In this document: positions 16,653 to 24,591 of the stretch, piece by piece | Layout: the number at the start of each line of letters is the position of its first letter | How positions within the stretch are numbered: the first letter of the stretch is position 1 | Assembly (NCBI GenBank): GCA_002424045.1 | Contig: DIPH01000018.1 | Location: 12,446-51,513, forward strand | DNA length: 39,068 nt | Direction: 5' to 3' | From: Firmicutes bacterium UBA5493 | GTDB taxonomy: Bacteria; Bacillota; Limnochordia; Darwinibacteriales; Darwinibacteriaceae | Made by a program: the position numbers and the translations under genes | Notes under the pieces: model-generated | The model's database searches: none | What the model saw: only the letters and a program-made list of their open reading frames with translations | What the model was told of the DNA's origin: nothing

Positions 16653-17297
16653 CTACTCGACTGGAGCCATTAGACCAGCCGTCTCCAGCGCGCCTAACAG
16701 TGCAATTAGAGCAGTACGTACAGCCTCGGCAGTAGCATCCTCAGCACATGTCACATTAGCAGCCACTCTAGCTAACGCCGTACTGGCATCTGCTTGAGCT
16801 GCATCAGCGTTCGTGTTAACCTCGTTGACAGCATCAACGATGCTGGTTTTGTCTGTAGTAGCAAGCTCGCCGAGCTCGCCAATCACTTCAAGCGAAGTGT
16901 CAGCTACAAACCCTGGCCAGAGCACAAACCAAATCACATTGTTGGTGTCCTTGGCCGCTGTTACCACACCAGCAAACACAGCTTTAGCGTCGGTAGTGAG
17001 CTTGGATGTGCTTGCATCCCAATAAATCTTGTCGCCTTTATCAAAATCCTTGGTGGCATCGATTTGATCCGTTTCATATTCAGCTACCTCGATGGCCAAG
17101 ATGGCTTCAGCAGTTTCGCCTGCTCCCGTCTTGACATCTTGCATAGCAAAGCCGAGAAAGCCATCGAGTAGCAGAATCTGCCCCGCCTGGATGTTGGAAT
17201 TCTCCGGGACTACCACCCGAACGGAATTGCCATCTGCAACTTTGAAATACCCCTGTTGATAAGTGGTGCTAGGCACCGGATTGCCTTTAATAGCCAT
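16653..17297 (-). CDS. DUF2190-type capsid decoration protein with C-terminal extension
   Basis: Residues 1 to about 125 match the small capsid-associated DUF2190 pattern: GYFKVADGNSVRVVVPENSNI, then ILLLDGFLGFAMQD, FDKGDKIYWDASTSKLT and AVFAGVV. These proteins are thought to decorate or stabilise the capsid. The last 85 residues are an Ala/Thr-rich helical extension with TTDKTSIVDAVNEVN, a pattern more usual in fibre-like proteins, so the protein may project from the capsid. It sits directly before the capsid gene. ATG 17297 follows AGAAGGAGGAATGAAAA. Confidence 0.8.
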   Translation of the reverse strand: MAIKGNPVPSTTYQQGYFKVADGNSVRVVVPENSNIQAGQILLLDGFLGFAMQDVKTGAGETAEAILAIEVAEYETDQIDATKDFDKGDKIYWDASTSKLTTDAKAVFAGVVTAAKDTNNVIWFVLWPGFVADTSLEVIGELGELATTDKTSIVDAVNEVNTNADAAQADASTALARVAANVTCAEDATAEAVRTALIALLGALETAGLMAPVE

Positions 17298-17315
17298 TTT
17301 TCATTCCTCCTTCTC

Positions 17316-19400
17316 TTAAATAGACGCTGTTCTTTGGACTAGATGCTTAGGAGCATCGCTAACACCAGAACCAGTAACTGCAGGTTGTTCAACGAAATTT
17401 TTGCCCAGGATACCCCTGAGTGCTTCGTCAGCCAAAAGGCCATCAATTTCACCAGCGATCTCTTCTTTGGTTGCACCTTCAGCAACATTAAGCATCTTGG
17501 TAACCAAGACTTGAGCTTGTTCGCCGGTTACCTTCTCTTTGATGGTTTCCTCAACCAACTTAACATGAGCTTCCTTTGCTTTATTGGCAGCGGCCTGGGC
17601 CATTTCACCAACAACTTCAGCAGGTTTTTCTGGCTTGTCCTTGTCATAACCAAGAGCTTTCCATACTTCTGCCATCTCGCCAGCCAAAGCCAGAGCTTCA
17701 TCTGCGGGAGTCTCTTTTGCGAAACCAAGAGTGGTAGCTAACTTGGCACCAAATTCAGCCCCTGTTTTGAACTGTTCCATTTGCTCCCCAGCTAACTGAG
17801 TAACAACAGCATCTTTCTCATAACCCATCTCGCCTAACACGGTGATTAGGTCGGTTTCCTTTTTGGCCAGCGCACTGCGGACAGCTGCCAGCATTTCTTG
17901 AATCGTCATACTCTCATCTCCTTTTGTGCTCATTTCCCCGGATACAGGGGTGTAAATCGTTTGTTCCTTGACTTCTTTCACATCATCACTCAACAAAATC
18001 TTGCCTTCAAAAACTCCATAACCAACCTTGAACAACCTCGGAGGCCCTTCAGCCTCATACTCTACAATGACGTAATCATCAAATACGCGACGCACCCAAA
18101 CATATGTGTCTTTTTCCCTGTACTTGTTACGTAAAGCTGCCACCAGCGCTTCTCTTAATCCCTCGTGACTACCATCAAACGCCATTGGCGTACTGGGCAT
18201 AGCTGGAATAACACTCATTTCTCCACTAGGGACAAAGGTTATCTTCTCTACAACTTTTTCAGCATCTTCTCCCAACACAACACGTCCATCAGCAATTGAA
18301 TAACTAACCTTGTACAACTCTCTTGGACCGTTTTTGGACTCCACAGCAACAATCACATAGTCAACATACAAACGATCAACCCATGTGTAATTATCGTCTT
18401 TACCAAACTTATTGCGTACTGCACCAACAACAGCTTCCCTTAAAGCCTCATAACTACCATCAGTACCCGCCATCGAATCATCAAATGGTTTAATGGTCAA
18501 TGTATCCATCTCTCCAAAGGCAACGATAGACGAAGGCATTCCAGCCCTGTGAAGAGGCGTCCAGTCGATAGAAAGTGGTTTATAGCCAACGATGTGAACT
18601 TCGCCATTGATGTTTTTGAGTGTAGGAATACCAAAAATGGAAACTTGAGTGACGCGTTTGGAACGAATCCAACGCTTTAGATCAGGAGCTGCCTTATCAA
18701 CCACGCCCCTGAAATACGCTTTGCCATCTTTCCACAATGCTCCCACCCAATGTGTAACAGGGGTAGGAAATTGGGTGTCCACATCTTCGGCCTTTTGATG
18801 GCCAAGAAACCCAGATAAGGTTTCACCATTAACGACGTTTACGATATCCTGAAGGCTTTCGCCCGTGTAGTACCAGCCACGCTTTGATTTGCTTACAGGA
18901 ACACTGACAACAACTTCTAAAGGATCATCATCGCCAGCTTTAATTGCTTCCACATCAACACCCGGGGCAAGTGGTATATCCTCTGGCTTCATTCCGCCGA
19001 TCACAGCGTCTAGGATGGACATTTCTCCTTCGACAAGGCTTGCGGGAGGATCTTCTTCCAACTCCTCGTAATGCCTTAGCAGATGCGCCCTCGCTTCCGT
19101 TTTCTGTTCTTCGGTTAACGTGGTGTTAGTAGATAAATCCGCAACGGCTTTAGCGAGTGCAAATTTATTAAGTACAACCTGACCATCTGCGGTCACCTCG
19201 TGATGTAGACCAAACGTGCTTTCTTTGGTGAAGTTCTCGTCAATCGTAGTAGTAACGATGGCACAGGCTTCCTTAATGGCTTCTTTAACACCGCCATATC
19301 CTTCATCTAGGCCTTTTTTGAACTTAGACCAAATACCCTTGGGCTTCCACTCTTTAAGCGATACAGTATCCTTGATTTCAAACTTTTTGATCTTTGTCAC
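17316..19400 (-). CDS. Capsid maturation protease fused to scaffold
   Basis: This 694-residue protein seems to join protease and scaffold. Residues about 160-300 resemble a serine prohead protease: FLGHQ (His201), then VTHWVGALWKDGKAYFRG, then RVTQVSIFG (Ser254). His and Ser are the likely catalytic residues. Residues 311-393 and 409-488 are two copies of one domain. Residues 495-694 are Ala/Glu/Lys-rich helices, as in scaffolds. Gly-Glu occurs at ten similar sites (Glu126, 297, 394, 489, 524, 539, 575, 599, 627, 651), seven of them followed by Met. They may be cleavage sites. The nominal GTG start at 19400 lies inside the ribosome site AAAGGAGGTG. An ATC at 19391 has perfect 8-base spacing. 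It overlaps the upstream gene and is followed by the decoration and capsid genes. Confidence 0.8.
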   Translation of the reverse strand: MTKIKKFEIKDTVSLKEWKPKGIWSKFKKGLDEGYGGVKEAIKEACAIVTTTIDENFTKESTFGLHHEVTADGQVVLNKFALAKAVADLSTNTTLTEEQKTEARAHLLRHYEELEEDPPASLVEGEMSILDAVIGGMKPEDIPLAPGVDVEAIKAGDDDPLEVVVSVPVSKSKRGWYYTGESLQDIVNVVNGETLSGFLGHQKAEDVDTQFPTPVTHWVGALWKDGKAYFRGVVDKAAPDLKRWIRSKRVTQVSIFGIPTLKNINGEVHIVGYKPLSIDWTPLHRAGMPSSIVAFGEMDTLTIKPFDDSMAGTDGSYEALREAVVGAVRNKFGKDDNYTWVDRLYVDYVIVAVESKNGPRELYKVSYSIADGRVVLGEDAEKVVEKITFVPSGEMSVIPAMPSTPMAFDGSHEGLREALVAALRNKYREKDTYVWVRRVFDDYVIVEYEAEGPPRLFKVGYGVFEGKILLSDDVKEVKEQTIYTPVSGEMSTKGDESMTIQEMLAAVRSALAKKETDLITVLGEMGYEKDAVVTQLAGEQMEQFKTGAEFGAKLATTLGFAKETPADEALALAGEMAEVWKALGYDKDKPEKPAEVVGEMAQAAANKAKEAHVKLVEETIKEKVTGEQAQVLVTKMLNVAEGATKEEIAGEIDGLLADEALRGILGKNFVEQPAVTGSGVSDAPKHLVQRTASI

Positions 19401-19818
19401 CTCCTTTCAAAGAAACTAATATATTAGCTAAAAGTTCGACCAGTTGTTCAGAAGCTATTTCCCATTGTTTGTCGGCAATATTTCTAGCACTAGGGCTAAG
19501 CTCTTCCATCACGTGAGCCCAAATGTCTTCCATACCAACCAACATGAGATGAAGCAACTCATGCGCAATGACTTTTTCTAGCTTGTAGAAATCAGCCCAC
19601 ATTTCGGGAGGATCCAGAATGGCAGGATCCGCCAGTTGTATTGTTGCTAAGCCATTGCAACTATTGAATGTGATAGTGGCCTGCCTGCCCGCGATTTCAG
19701 ACGGGTGCACTATCTTCGCCCTTACATCCCAGTGTTCTAAACGCAAAATAATACGCCACTCTTGAATGAGGGCGTTTACCTTGGATAGCAATTCATTTTG
19801 TGCCAATTCCTGTGTCAT
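19378..19818 (-). CDS. Putative metallopeptidase with HExxH motif
   Basis: This 146-residue protein contains KVIAHELLHLML, with His86, Glu87 and His90 forming the zinc-binding HExxH motif. A Glu about 35 residues later (EQLVELLANIL) could be the third ligand. N-terminally it has a helix and WDVRAKIVHP. Small HExxH proteins of unknown target are common in phages. Lying directly before the maturation protease and sharing 14-23 bases with it, this one may act in head assembly, but no substrate is known. The unrelated HExxH protein at 26424-26819 is a second copy of the theme. Confidence 0.7.
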   Translation of the reverse strand: MTQELAQNELLSKVNALIQEWRIILRLEHWDVRAKIVHPSEIAGRQATITFNSCNGLATIQLADPAILDPPEMWADFYKLEKVIAHELLHLMLVGMEDIWAHVMEELSPSARNIADKQWEIASEQLVELLANILVSLKGGDKDQKV

Positions 19819-20024
19819 TTACTCTGACCACTTCCTCCCTTGGGGAGCTTCCTGGGTCCTTTACCTGTAGGTCTTGCGGAATACCCACCCATATGAGCCC
19901 TAGGCGGTTTAACTTCCCCCGAAGACGAAGCGCTTAGGTTTCTCCCGCTCCATTTTTGGTCCGGGCTAATGCACATCAAAAACAACATCACCACTGCAAA
20001 CACTCCAACCCAGAAGGCGATCAT
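19815..20024 (-). CDS. Small membrane protein
   Basis: This 69-residue protein starts MIAFWVGVFAVVMLFLMCI, one clear transmembrane segment or signal anchor, followed by a basic, proline- and glycine-rich tail ending in KLPKGGSGQSK. Its ATG overlaps the stop of the upstream gene (ATGA) and its end overlaps the metallopeptidase start. It could anchor at the membrane with a cytoplasmic basic tail. The function is unknown. Confidence 0.65.
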   Translation of the reverse strand: MIAFWVGVFAVVMLFLMCISPDQKWSGRNLSASSSGEVKPPRAHMGGYSARPTGKGPRKLPKGGSGQSK

Positions 20025-20977
20025 TCGTCTCCCTCCCCTAAGAGATCATTAAACACTTTATCAATAGCCATAGTCGCTTGTTCAAGGGCATACGCCGCAC
20101 TTGGGGTATACACTAAAAATAACAACGGGTCATTGGCGAACTGTTCTTTGAGGCGCAATAAATCGCTTCTTGCGCTGCGTTCAATCTCCAATAGTTTCCT
20201 CAAGCGCCGAACTTCTGTCATAAGCTCAAGGTCAGTTTTGAAGCTTACGTGTACATCTGCGAAGAGGTCCTCCAGTAGATGTTTGTGCTTGTTCATGGAC
20301 TCCTCCGCAGCCTGTCTGGCTATTTCTGCGATTTGCTCTTTTGTGAGTTCGTCAGGGGTATGGCATTTTATTTTGATGATTCCATCAAAATGTGTGCTAC
20401 CACCCTTCACAAACTCCATCGTCCCTTCTGGTTTGATACTTCTGGGTTTAATCTCACTCTCATCAAGCTGAACTTCTGATAGGGTTTTACTTTCTTTGCC
20501 CTCAACAATTGAGCCTTTGACTATCCCTTGTTTAAGATTCGTCCAGAATTCCTTACCCTCTGCGCTTATTTCGGTGGGCTTTATGGTGCCAGGCTTGATT
20601 TCTTCGCCGTCAAGCTGGACTTGTTCCAATTTGACGAAGCCTTTCAATGGGGCAAGGCAATCCGCTAAAACCTTGCCATCTGCGACTTTTTGATCTGATA
20701 CTTCGGCTTGTTGAATTAACTCTTTGTCTATCTCCGTAATGATTTCCACAGTTTCTCTCCAGTGATTCACCTTTATTTCCAGCAGTCTACCCGGTAATTG
20801 AAGTGCCTCCTCGATTTCATCGAACGTGCGACTTGCCCCAAGTCTTTTGCCTCTTGGTTGCTGAGTCTTGACTTCTCGAAAACAGGTCTGGCAAATGGGT
20901 TCTTTTTCAATTTCTGGCATCACTTTCTCGGTAGTTCCGCAAATTGAACACTTGACTACTTTTATGTCTTCACACAC
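20021..20977 (-). CDS. Zinc-ribbon and helical protein, function unknown
   Basis: The start is taken at GTG 20977, which follows GAGAGGAG with an 8-base spacer. An earlier frame start at 21010 has no such site. The protein has about 318 residues. Near the N-terminus CSICG and CQTC make a four-Cys zinc ribbon. Two related segments follow (VQLDGEEIKPGTIKP and VQLDESEIKPRSIKP), an internal repeat about 55 residues apart. The C-terminal half is helical and charged. I do not recognise a family. Its position between the head genes suggests a head accessory or regulatory role. Confidence 0.65.
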   Translation of the reverse strand: MCEDIKVVKCSICGTTEKVMPEIEKEPICQTCFREVKTQQPRGKRLGASRTFDEIEEALQLPGRLLEIKVNHWRETVEIITEIDKELIQQAEVSDQKVADGKVLADCLAPLKGFVKLEQVQLDGEEIKPGTIKPTEISAEGKEFWTNLKQGIVKGSIVEGKESKTLSEVQLDESEIKPRSIKPEGTMEFVKGGSTHFDGIIKIKCHTPDELTKEQIAEIARQAAEESMNKHKHLLEDLFADVHVSFKTDLELMTEVRRLRKLLEIERSARSDLLRLKEQFANDPLLFLVYTPSAAYALEQATMAIDKVFNDLLGEGDE

Positions 20978-20993
20978 TTTTATTTCTCCTCTC

Positions 20994-21025
20994 AAAGTGA
21001 AAAGCACCACCCTATGGCAGTGCTT
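20994..21025 (-). terminator. Terminator-like hairpin
   Basis: On the minus strand AAGCACTGCC pairs with GGTGGTGCTT (10 bp with two G-U pairs) around the loop ATAG, followed by TTCACTTT. It lies between the stop of the 21037-21327 gene and the next ribosome site. The weak U tract suggests partial termination. Confidence 0.55.
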
Positions 21026-21036
21026 CGTGTATTTAG

Positions 21037-21327
21037 CTAAATGTTTGGGGTGAACCTAAATCCTCCCACCTCTTTGCCATGTTCGATCTTGTGGCGGTCG
21101 CCAACTTTGGATTTAAATGTCGTGACCGGGTACTCTCCTTCCCACTTCGGAAATGACCACTGGAACACGAATACATCCTCTGGATTAGCCGCAGAGCGTG
21201 TCAGCTTGACAATCCCTACCGCCCCATTTCCTGGGTGGATAGACGCCTGTAAGTAATACTCTCCCGCCTCTTCCAACTCGAAGATATACTCAGCCCTTAT
21301 CACTTGAACGATATTCGAGTTACCCAT
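21037..21327 (-). CDS. Hypothetical protein
   Basis: This 96-residue protein starts MGNSNIVQVIRAEYIFELEE and has a beta-rich middle (EYYLQASIHPGNGAVGIVKL) ending in GGFRFTPNI. The ribosome site AGAGGGGGATGGAG precedes the ATG. It has no recognised domain, no membrane segment and no Cys cluster. It lies in the head operon between a zinc-ribbon gene and a helical gene, so a structural or assembly role is possible. Confidence 0.6.
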   Translation of the reverse strand: MGNSNIVQVIRAEYIFELEEAGEYYLQASIHPGNGAVGIVKLTRSAANPEDVFVFQWSFPKWEGEYPVTTFKSKVGDRHKIEHGKEVGGFRFTPNI

Positions 21328-21343
21328 TACTCCATCCCCCTCT

Positions 21344-21655
21344 CTAGCCTAACGCAACCCTATCATTTAACTTGTCCATACTATCCTTGAGCATACTCTG
21401 GGCTTTCCTTAGCTGGCGTTCGGCTTTTCTAACTTCCACACCAGCCCGAATCCTTCTTTCTGCACGCGTGCGTTCCCTTGCTACCTTGGCTTGCAGGGTC
21501 TTGATCTCATCATCAAGCTTATAAGCTATGGTTTCATCGCCACATTCAGGGCATCTAAAACCAACTTCTTCAACGTCATATTCAACTGGTCTGGTAAACA
21601 TGTTATCCTGCACAATGAATCCTGCAGGACATTTATCACACTTAACTTGTGTCAT
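21344..21655 (-). CDS. Zinc-ribbon and coiled-coil protein
   Basis: The start at ATG 21655 has GAGGGGAAAAG upstream. The protein has about 103 residues. Its first half has CDKCPAGFIV and FRCPECGDE, a four-Cys zinc ribbon. The second half is a basic and acidic coiled coil with many Arg (RERTRAERRIRAGVEVRKAE). The type is common in phage head operons, without a proven function. It overlaps the upstream gene by 14 bases. Confidence 0.65.
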   Translation of the reverse strand: MTQVKCDKCPAGFIVQDNMFTRPVEYDVEEVGFRCPECGDETIAYKLDDEIKTLQAKVARERTRAERRIRAGVEVRKAERQLRKAQSMLKDSMDKLNDRVALG

Positions 21656-21977
21656 GGTCTTTTCCCCTCTCATACCATGATTTATCCCGCTGTTCGAGTA
21701 TCTTCAAAAGACCTTTTGCTTCGCCATACCTACGTTCCAGAATATTTAGTTCCCTTAGTTGCTTTCGGGTCAGCTCTCCCCTTAAACGTGCTCCTTGCAG
21801 ATGAGGGATAGCCATCTTCATCATTTTGCACGATTCCGAGACGCTAAACCGTTTCTCGTCCGATAGACGGCTCCAATACTGGGCATAGCGAAATACGTCC
21901 TGCATACCATCGCTTGCAAGCCGGAGAAACTTGTCGTTGTATCGCACCTTCTTGATGTTGGGCACCCCCTCATACAA
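21642..21977 (-). CDS. Hypothetical protein in head module
   Basis: This 111-residue, mostly helical and basic protein starts MYEGVPNIKKVRYNDKFLRL and ends with KSWYERGKDHDTS. The start overlaps the end of the minor head gene by 8 bases, so the two are probably coupled. No motif is recognisable. It could be a small head assembly or DNA-binding protein. Confidence 0.6.
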   Translation of the reverse strand: MYEGVPNIKKVRYNDKFLRLASDGMQDVFRYAQYWSRLSDEKRFSVSESCKMMKMAIPHLQGARLRGELTRKQLRELNILERRYGEAKGLLKILEQRDKSWYERGKDHDTS

Positions 21978-23019
21978 TCTGACGATATACGTTGTTATAC
22001 CAGTCTTCTAAATAGTCAACAGAGCTGGGGTTTTTCTGCCAGCGAATCAGATCATCCACGAATTCCTCTCTATCCATCACAACGGGGACAACGTAGCAAA
22101 GGCAATTTGGGTGAGGATATGTAGGCTCCTCACCCTTCTTGTACACCCCTGGTCCCAATCCATAAAGGTCTGCAGAAGCCAGATCGTCGCAAATGTCAGG
22201 CTCCGGATGACTATCCGAAAGCATATATTGCGAACCCAAATAAGACGGGTTGATCCGCCCTCTGCTGTAGACGCCTTCATTAAAGGCCATGCCGTACTCT
22301 GTTCTAGCAAGCCTAAGTGCTTCGTAGGACGGATTCCCAGGTCTTCTTCGCCCTGAGCGTTTGTTGCTCTGCTTAGATTCCTCTCCTCCGCCCGGCATGT
22401 CAAAGTAGTCTTCTGGCAGAGTGCCATTCCGCACATAACCCTCTAGGTCTTTTGCCACTTGAACCACATCACGACCAGAGGCGATGCCTGTCTGAATGAC
22501 GTCCCTCATAGCCGTCCTTGTCGATTCAGCTTGCTCCCAAAGGCGATCCGATACAGTCAACCCCTTGCGCGTACGGAGCCAGAATGCTTCAACCGCCGAT
22601 GTATTCACATCAGCGAATCCTCTTTGAAGTCTTACGAAGTCAACAGGAATCTTAGCTTGTTTCAATGAACCAATCAAGAAGTTGTCTACCGGCTTAGCAC
22701 CGACTTCAATAACCTGCTTCATCCCTGTCTTTATCAAGGCCGAAGATTGCTGATAGATGTTATCGGCCTCTCGGCGCAAGGATTTTTCTAATGCCTCCAG
22801 ATGATTCCGAGTCAATAGCCCAGTAGTGGACTTTAGATTCCTCAAATCCTTCGCCACTTGATCAGCAGCATCCACATATATCTTATGCAAAGCAGGCTCA
22901 TGTCTTAACTTAATTGCCAAAAAATCACGCCTGGCCCGAAGTAGTTCTCTGCCCATTTCAGTATCTGATATAGACCGAATCAGCTCAATGTTGCGCCTGG
23001 TCATCTCATGGAGTGGCAT
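21970..23019 (-). CDS. Minor head protein (SPP1 gp7 / Mu gpF-like)
   Basis: This 349-residue protein follows the portal gene with an overlapping TAATG. The first two thirds are helical and basic. The last third has the conserved minor head pattern: LRLARTEYGMAFNEGVYSRG, then SHPEPDICDD and YPHPNCLCYVVPVV. The Cys/His set (ICDD, HPNCLC) is typical of gpF-like proteins. These bind the portal or DNA in the head and can be ejected with the genome. The call is well supported by sequence and neighbours. Confidence 0.85.
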   Translation of the reverse strand: MPLHEMTRRNIELIRSISDTEMGRELLRARRDFLAIKLRHEPALHKIYVDAADQVAKDLRNLKSTTGLLTRNHLEALEKSLRREADNIYQQSSALIKTGMKQVIEVGAKPVDNFLIGSLKQAKIPVDFVRLQRGFADVNTSAVEAFWLRTRKGLTVSDRLWEQAESTRTAMRDVIQTGIASGRDVVQVAKDLEGYVRNGTLPEDYFDMPGGGEESKQSNKRSGRRRPGNPSYEALRLARTEYGMAFNEGVYSRGRINPSYLGSQYMLSDSHPEPDICDDLASADLYGLGPGVYKKGEEPTYPHPNCLCYVVPVVMDREEFVDDLIRWQKNPSSVDYLEDWYNNVYRQIV

Positions 23020-24575
23020 TAGTCATCACCGGCACGCTTTTTGTTTTTCTCCGCTTCGGCCAAAACCTGTTCGATCATCTTCAGTTCATTCTCGGCTAAC
23101 TCGGCATCTTCTAGCTGTGACCTACGCAGACCATCCTGGATGATTCTATCCTTCTCGCCTACCACATTAGGATCATCGCTTTTATACTCATTCATAGTCT
23201 CAACGTATTGGGCCAGGAACGTCACTGCAGCTTCATGGCTCATAAGTTGGTTAGTAGTCGCCATCGAAAGACCTCTGATTAGTACCTCTAGCATAGCAGC
23301 TACTTCTTTTTCATCCCTTGGATCGACTTCATCCCAAAGTAGTTCTACGGCGTGTGTCGAAAACTTCTTACCACCAGCCATAGAGTGCATAGTCAGAGCC
23401 ATTCTAGCAAGTAGCTTCCAACTGTCTGCGAAGTGTTCTCGCTTTCTTAGAATCTTTTTAACCAGTACAGGCATCTGTTCTTTAACACTAGCCTGGCTTG
23501 ATGGTGTATGTGTACCGAAAGAAAATTCGGGTGTCTCAGATACGTCAACAATGCAAAAGAAAAGTAGTTTAAGGAGTGGTTTCGCATCGCCAGTTGCAGA
23601 AGCTACCTCGATGAACTCCGCATCTTCTTCTGCACCTTCGAATATGAGTAGGTCTTTGCCCTCTAGGTTGATCCGCCCGCCGTCTCGTGCAAACTTCTCG
23701 GGATCTGTGATTCCGAAGTTGTTGAGTAGGAACTTAGAAACGTTTTTCAGCTTTAGTTTCAGCCTGGGTGTACTGTGGAGCTTAGACCCTTGAATGGCGT
23801 GGAGCATCACATCGTGATATGCCTTCATGAATGGCTCGATAGCCTCTAGCTCACTCTTACCATAGGTTGCCCCGGGATTCTTTTCGTTAGAGAATTGCAC
23901 GATAGGAATGAAGCCCCACTTGCTTGGGACCGCACCCATTTCTATCCCGGGATTATCACCTTCAACGGAAGTGATGCGCTCATCCTTGTTGATTCGTTCT
24001 TGGACGACGCACTTCCTTTTGTTACCCACTTCATCAATCCACTCGGTTGCAGCCTCCAAGACATACTCAATGACTTCCCCCGTTATGGGATCGCGCCTTA
24101 ACTTGTTGTGAGCGATCATATCGGGAGGGATAATGTTGAAAACCAGCCTATATTTGCCGGATTCGGGATACAACTCTTCGGTCTCATCAGATTCTTCAAG
24201 CGTGAGCCATACCCAACAATCTGCGTCCCTAAGTGCACTCAAATGAACCTGCTGTTGAAGGGAAGCGATCTGGGCTTGAAATTCGTCTAGCGCCACTTGC
24301 GCATCTTCGTCCTCGATAACAAACGCAGGTACGCCCATGAAGCCAACAACCGTATTGATTACCGGCTTAGCTGCCCATGCGCCTAGTTTATAAGCGTCCT
24401 CTGTGTTATCATACAGGTTTCTAGCTAGTTCATAGTCAACCTTCTCGGAATTTAGCTTATAACCTCTAGATAACACGCCGGTGCTTATAGCCCAACTAGA
24501 TACTTTTTGGCGGAGTTTTGATATTTCACCTGCAATCTTACCTGGTAATTTAGTCATTTCGCCTACAATGCTCAA
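23019..24575 (-). CDS. Portal protein (SPP1 gp6-like)
   Basis: About 518 residues from TTG 24575, which follows GAGGTGACAAA, follow the large terminase gene. The central part has the portal pattern (YGKSELEAIEPFMKAYHDVM) and a C-terminal helical tail. The portal forms the dodecameric DNA channel at the capsid vertex. The N-terminus reads SIVGEMTK then KIAGEISK, two sites matching the Gly-Glu motif found in the protease-scaffold protein, so N-terminal trimming is possible. An earlier frame start at 24677 would overlap the terminase gene and lacks a ribosome site. The portal call rests on length, order and the family-like central region. Confidence 0.85.
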   Translation of the reverse strand: MSIVGEMTKLPGKIAGEISKLRQKVSSWAISTGVLSRGYKLNSEKVDYELARNLYDNTEDAYKLGAWAAKPVINTVVGFMGVPAFVIEDEDAQVALDEFQAQIASLQQQVHLSALRDADCWVWLTLEESDETEELYPESGKYRLVFNIIPPDMIAHNKLRRDPITGEVIEYVLEAATEWIDEVGNKRKCVVQERINKDERITSVEGDNPGIEMGAVPSKWGFIPIVQFSNEKNPGATYGKSELEAIEPFMKAYHDVMLHAIQGSKLHSTPRLKLKLKNVSKFLLNNFGITDPEKFARDGGRINLEGKDLLIFEGAEEDAEFIEVASATGDAKPLLKLLFFCIVDVSETPEFSFGTHTPSSQASVKEQMPVLVKKILRKREHFADSWKLLARMALTMHSMAGGKKFSTHAVELLWDEVDPRDEKEVAAMLEVLIRGLSMATTNQLMSHEAAVTFLAQYVETMNEYKSDDPNVVGEKDRIIQDGLRRSQLEDAELAENELKMIEQVLAEAEKNKKRAGDD

Positions 24576-24591
24576 TTTGTCACCTCGTTTC

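Noticed and set aside
16653..17297. VIGE-L sites in the decoration protein as protease cleavage sites
   Set aside because: They lie in a repeat-like segment (LGELATTDKTSI) typical of fibre-like proteins, where such residues are expected without cleavage.
23041..23793. Plus-strand frame of 250 residues opposite the portal gene
   Set aside because: It is Ser-rich in the way of antisense frames, and the portal protein on the other strand is well supported.
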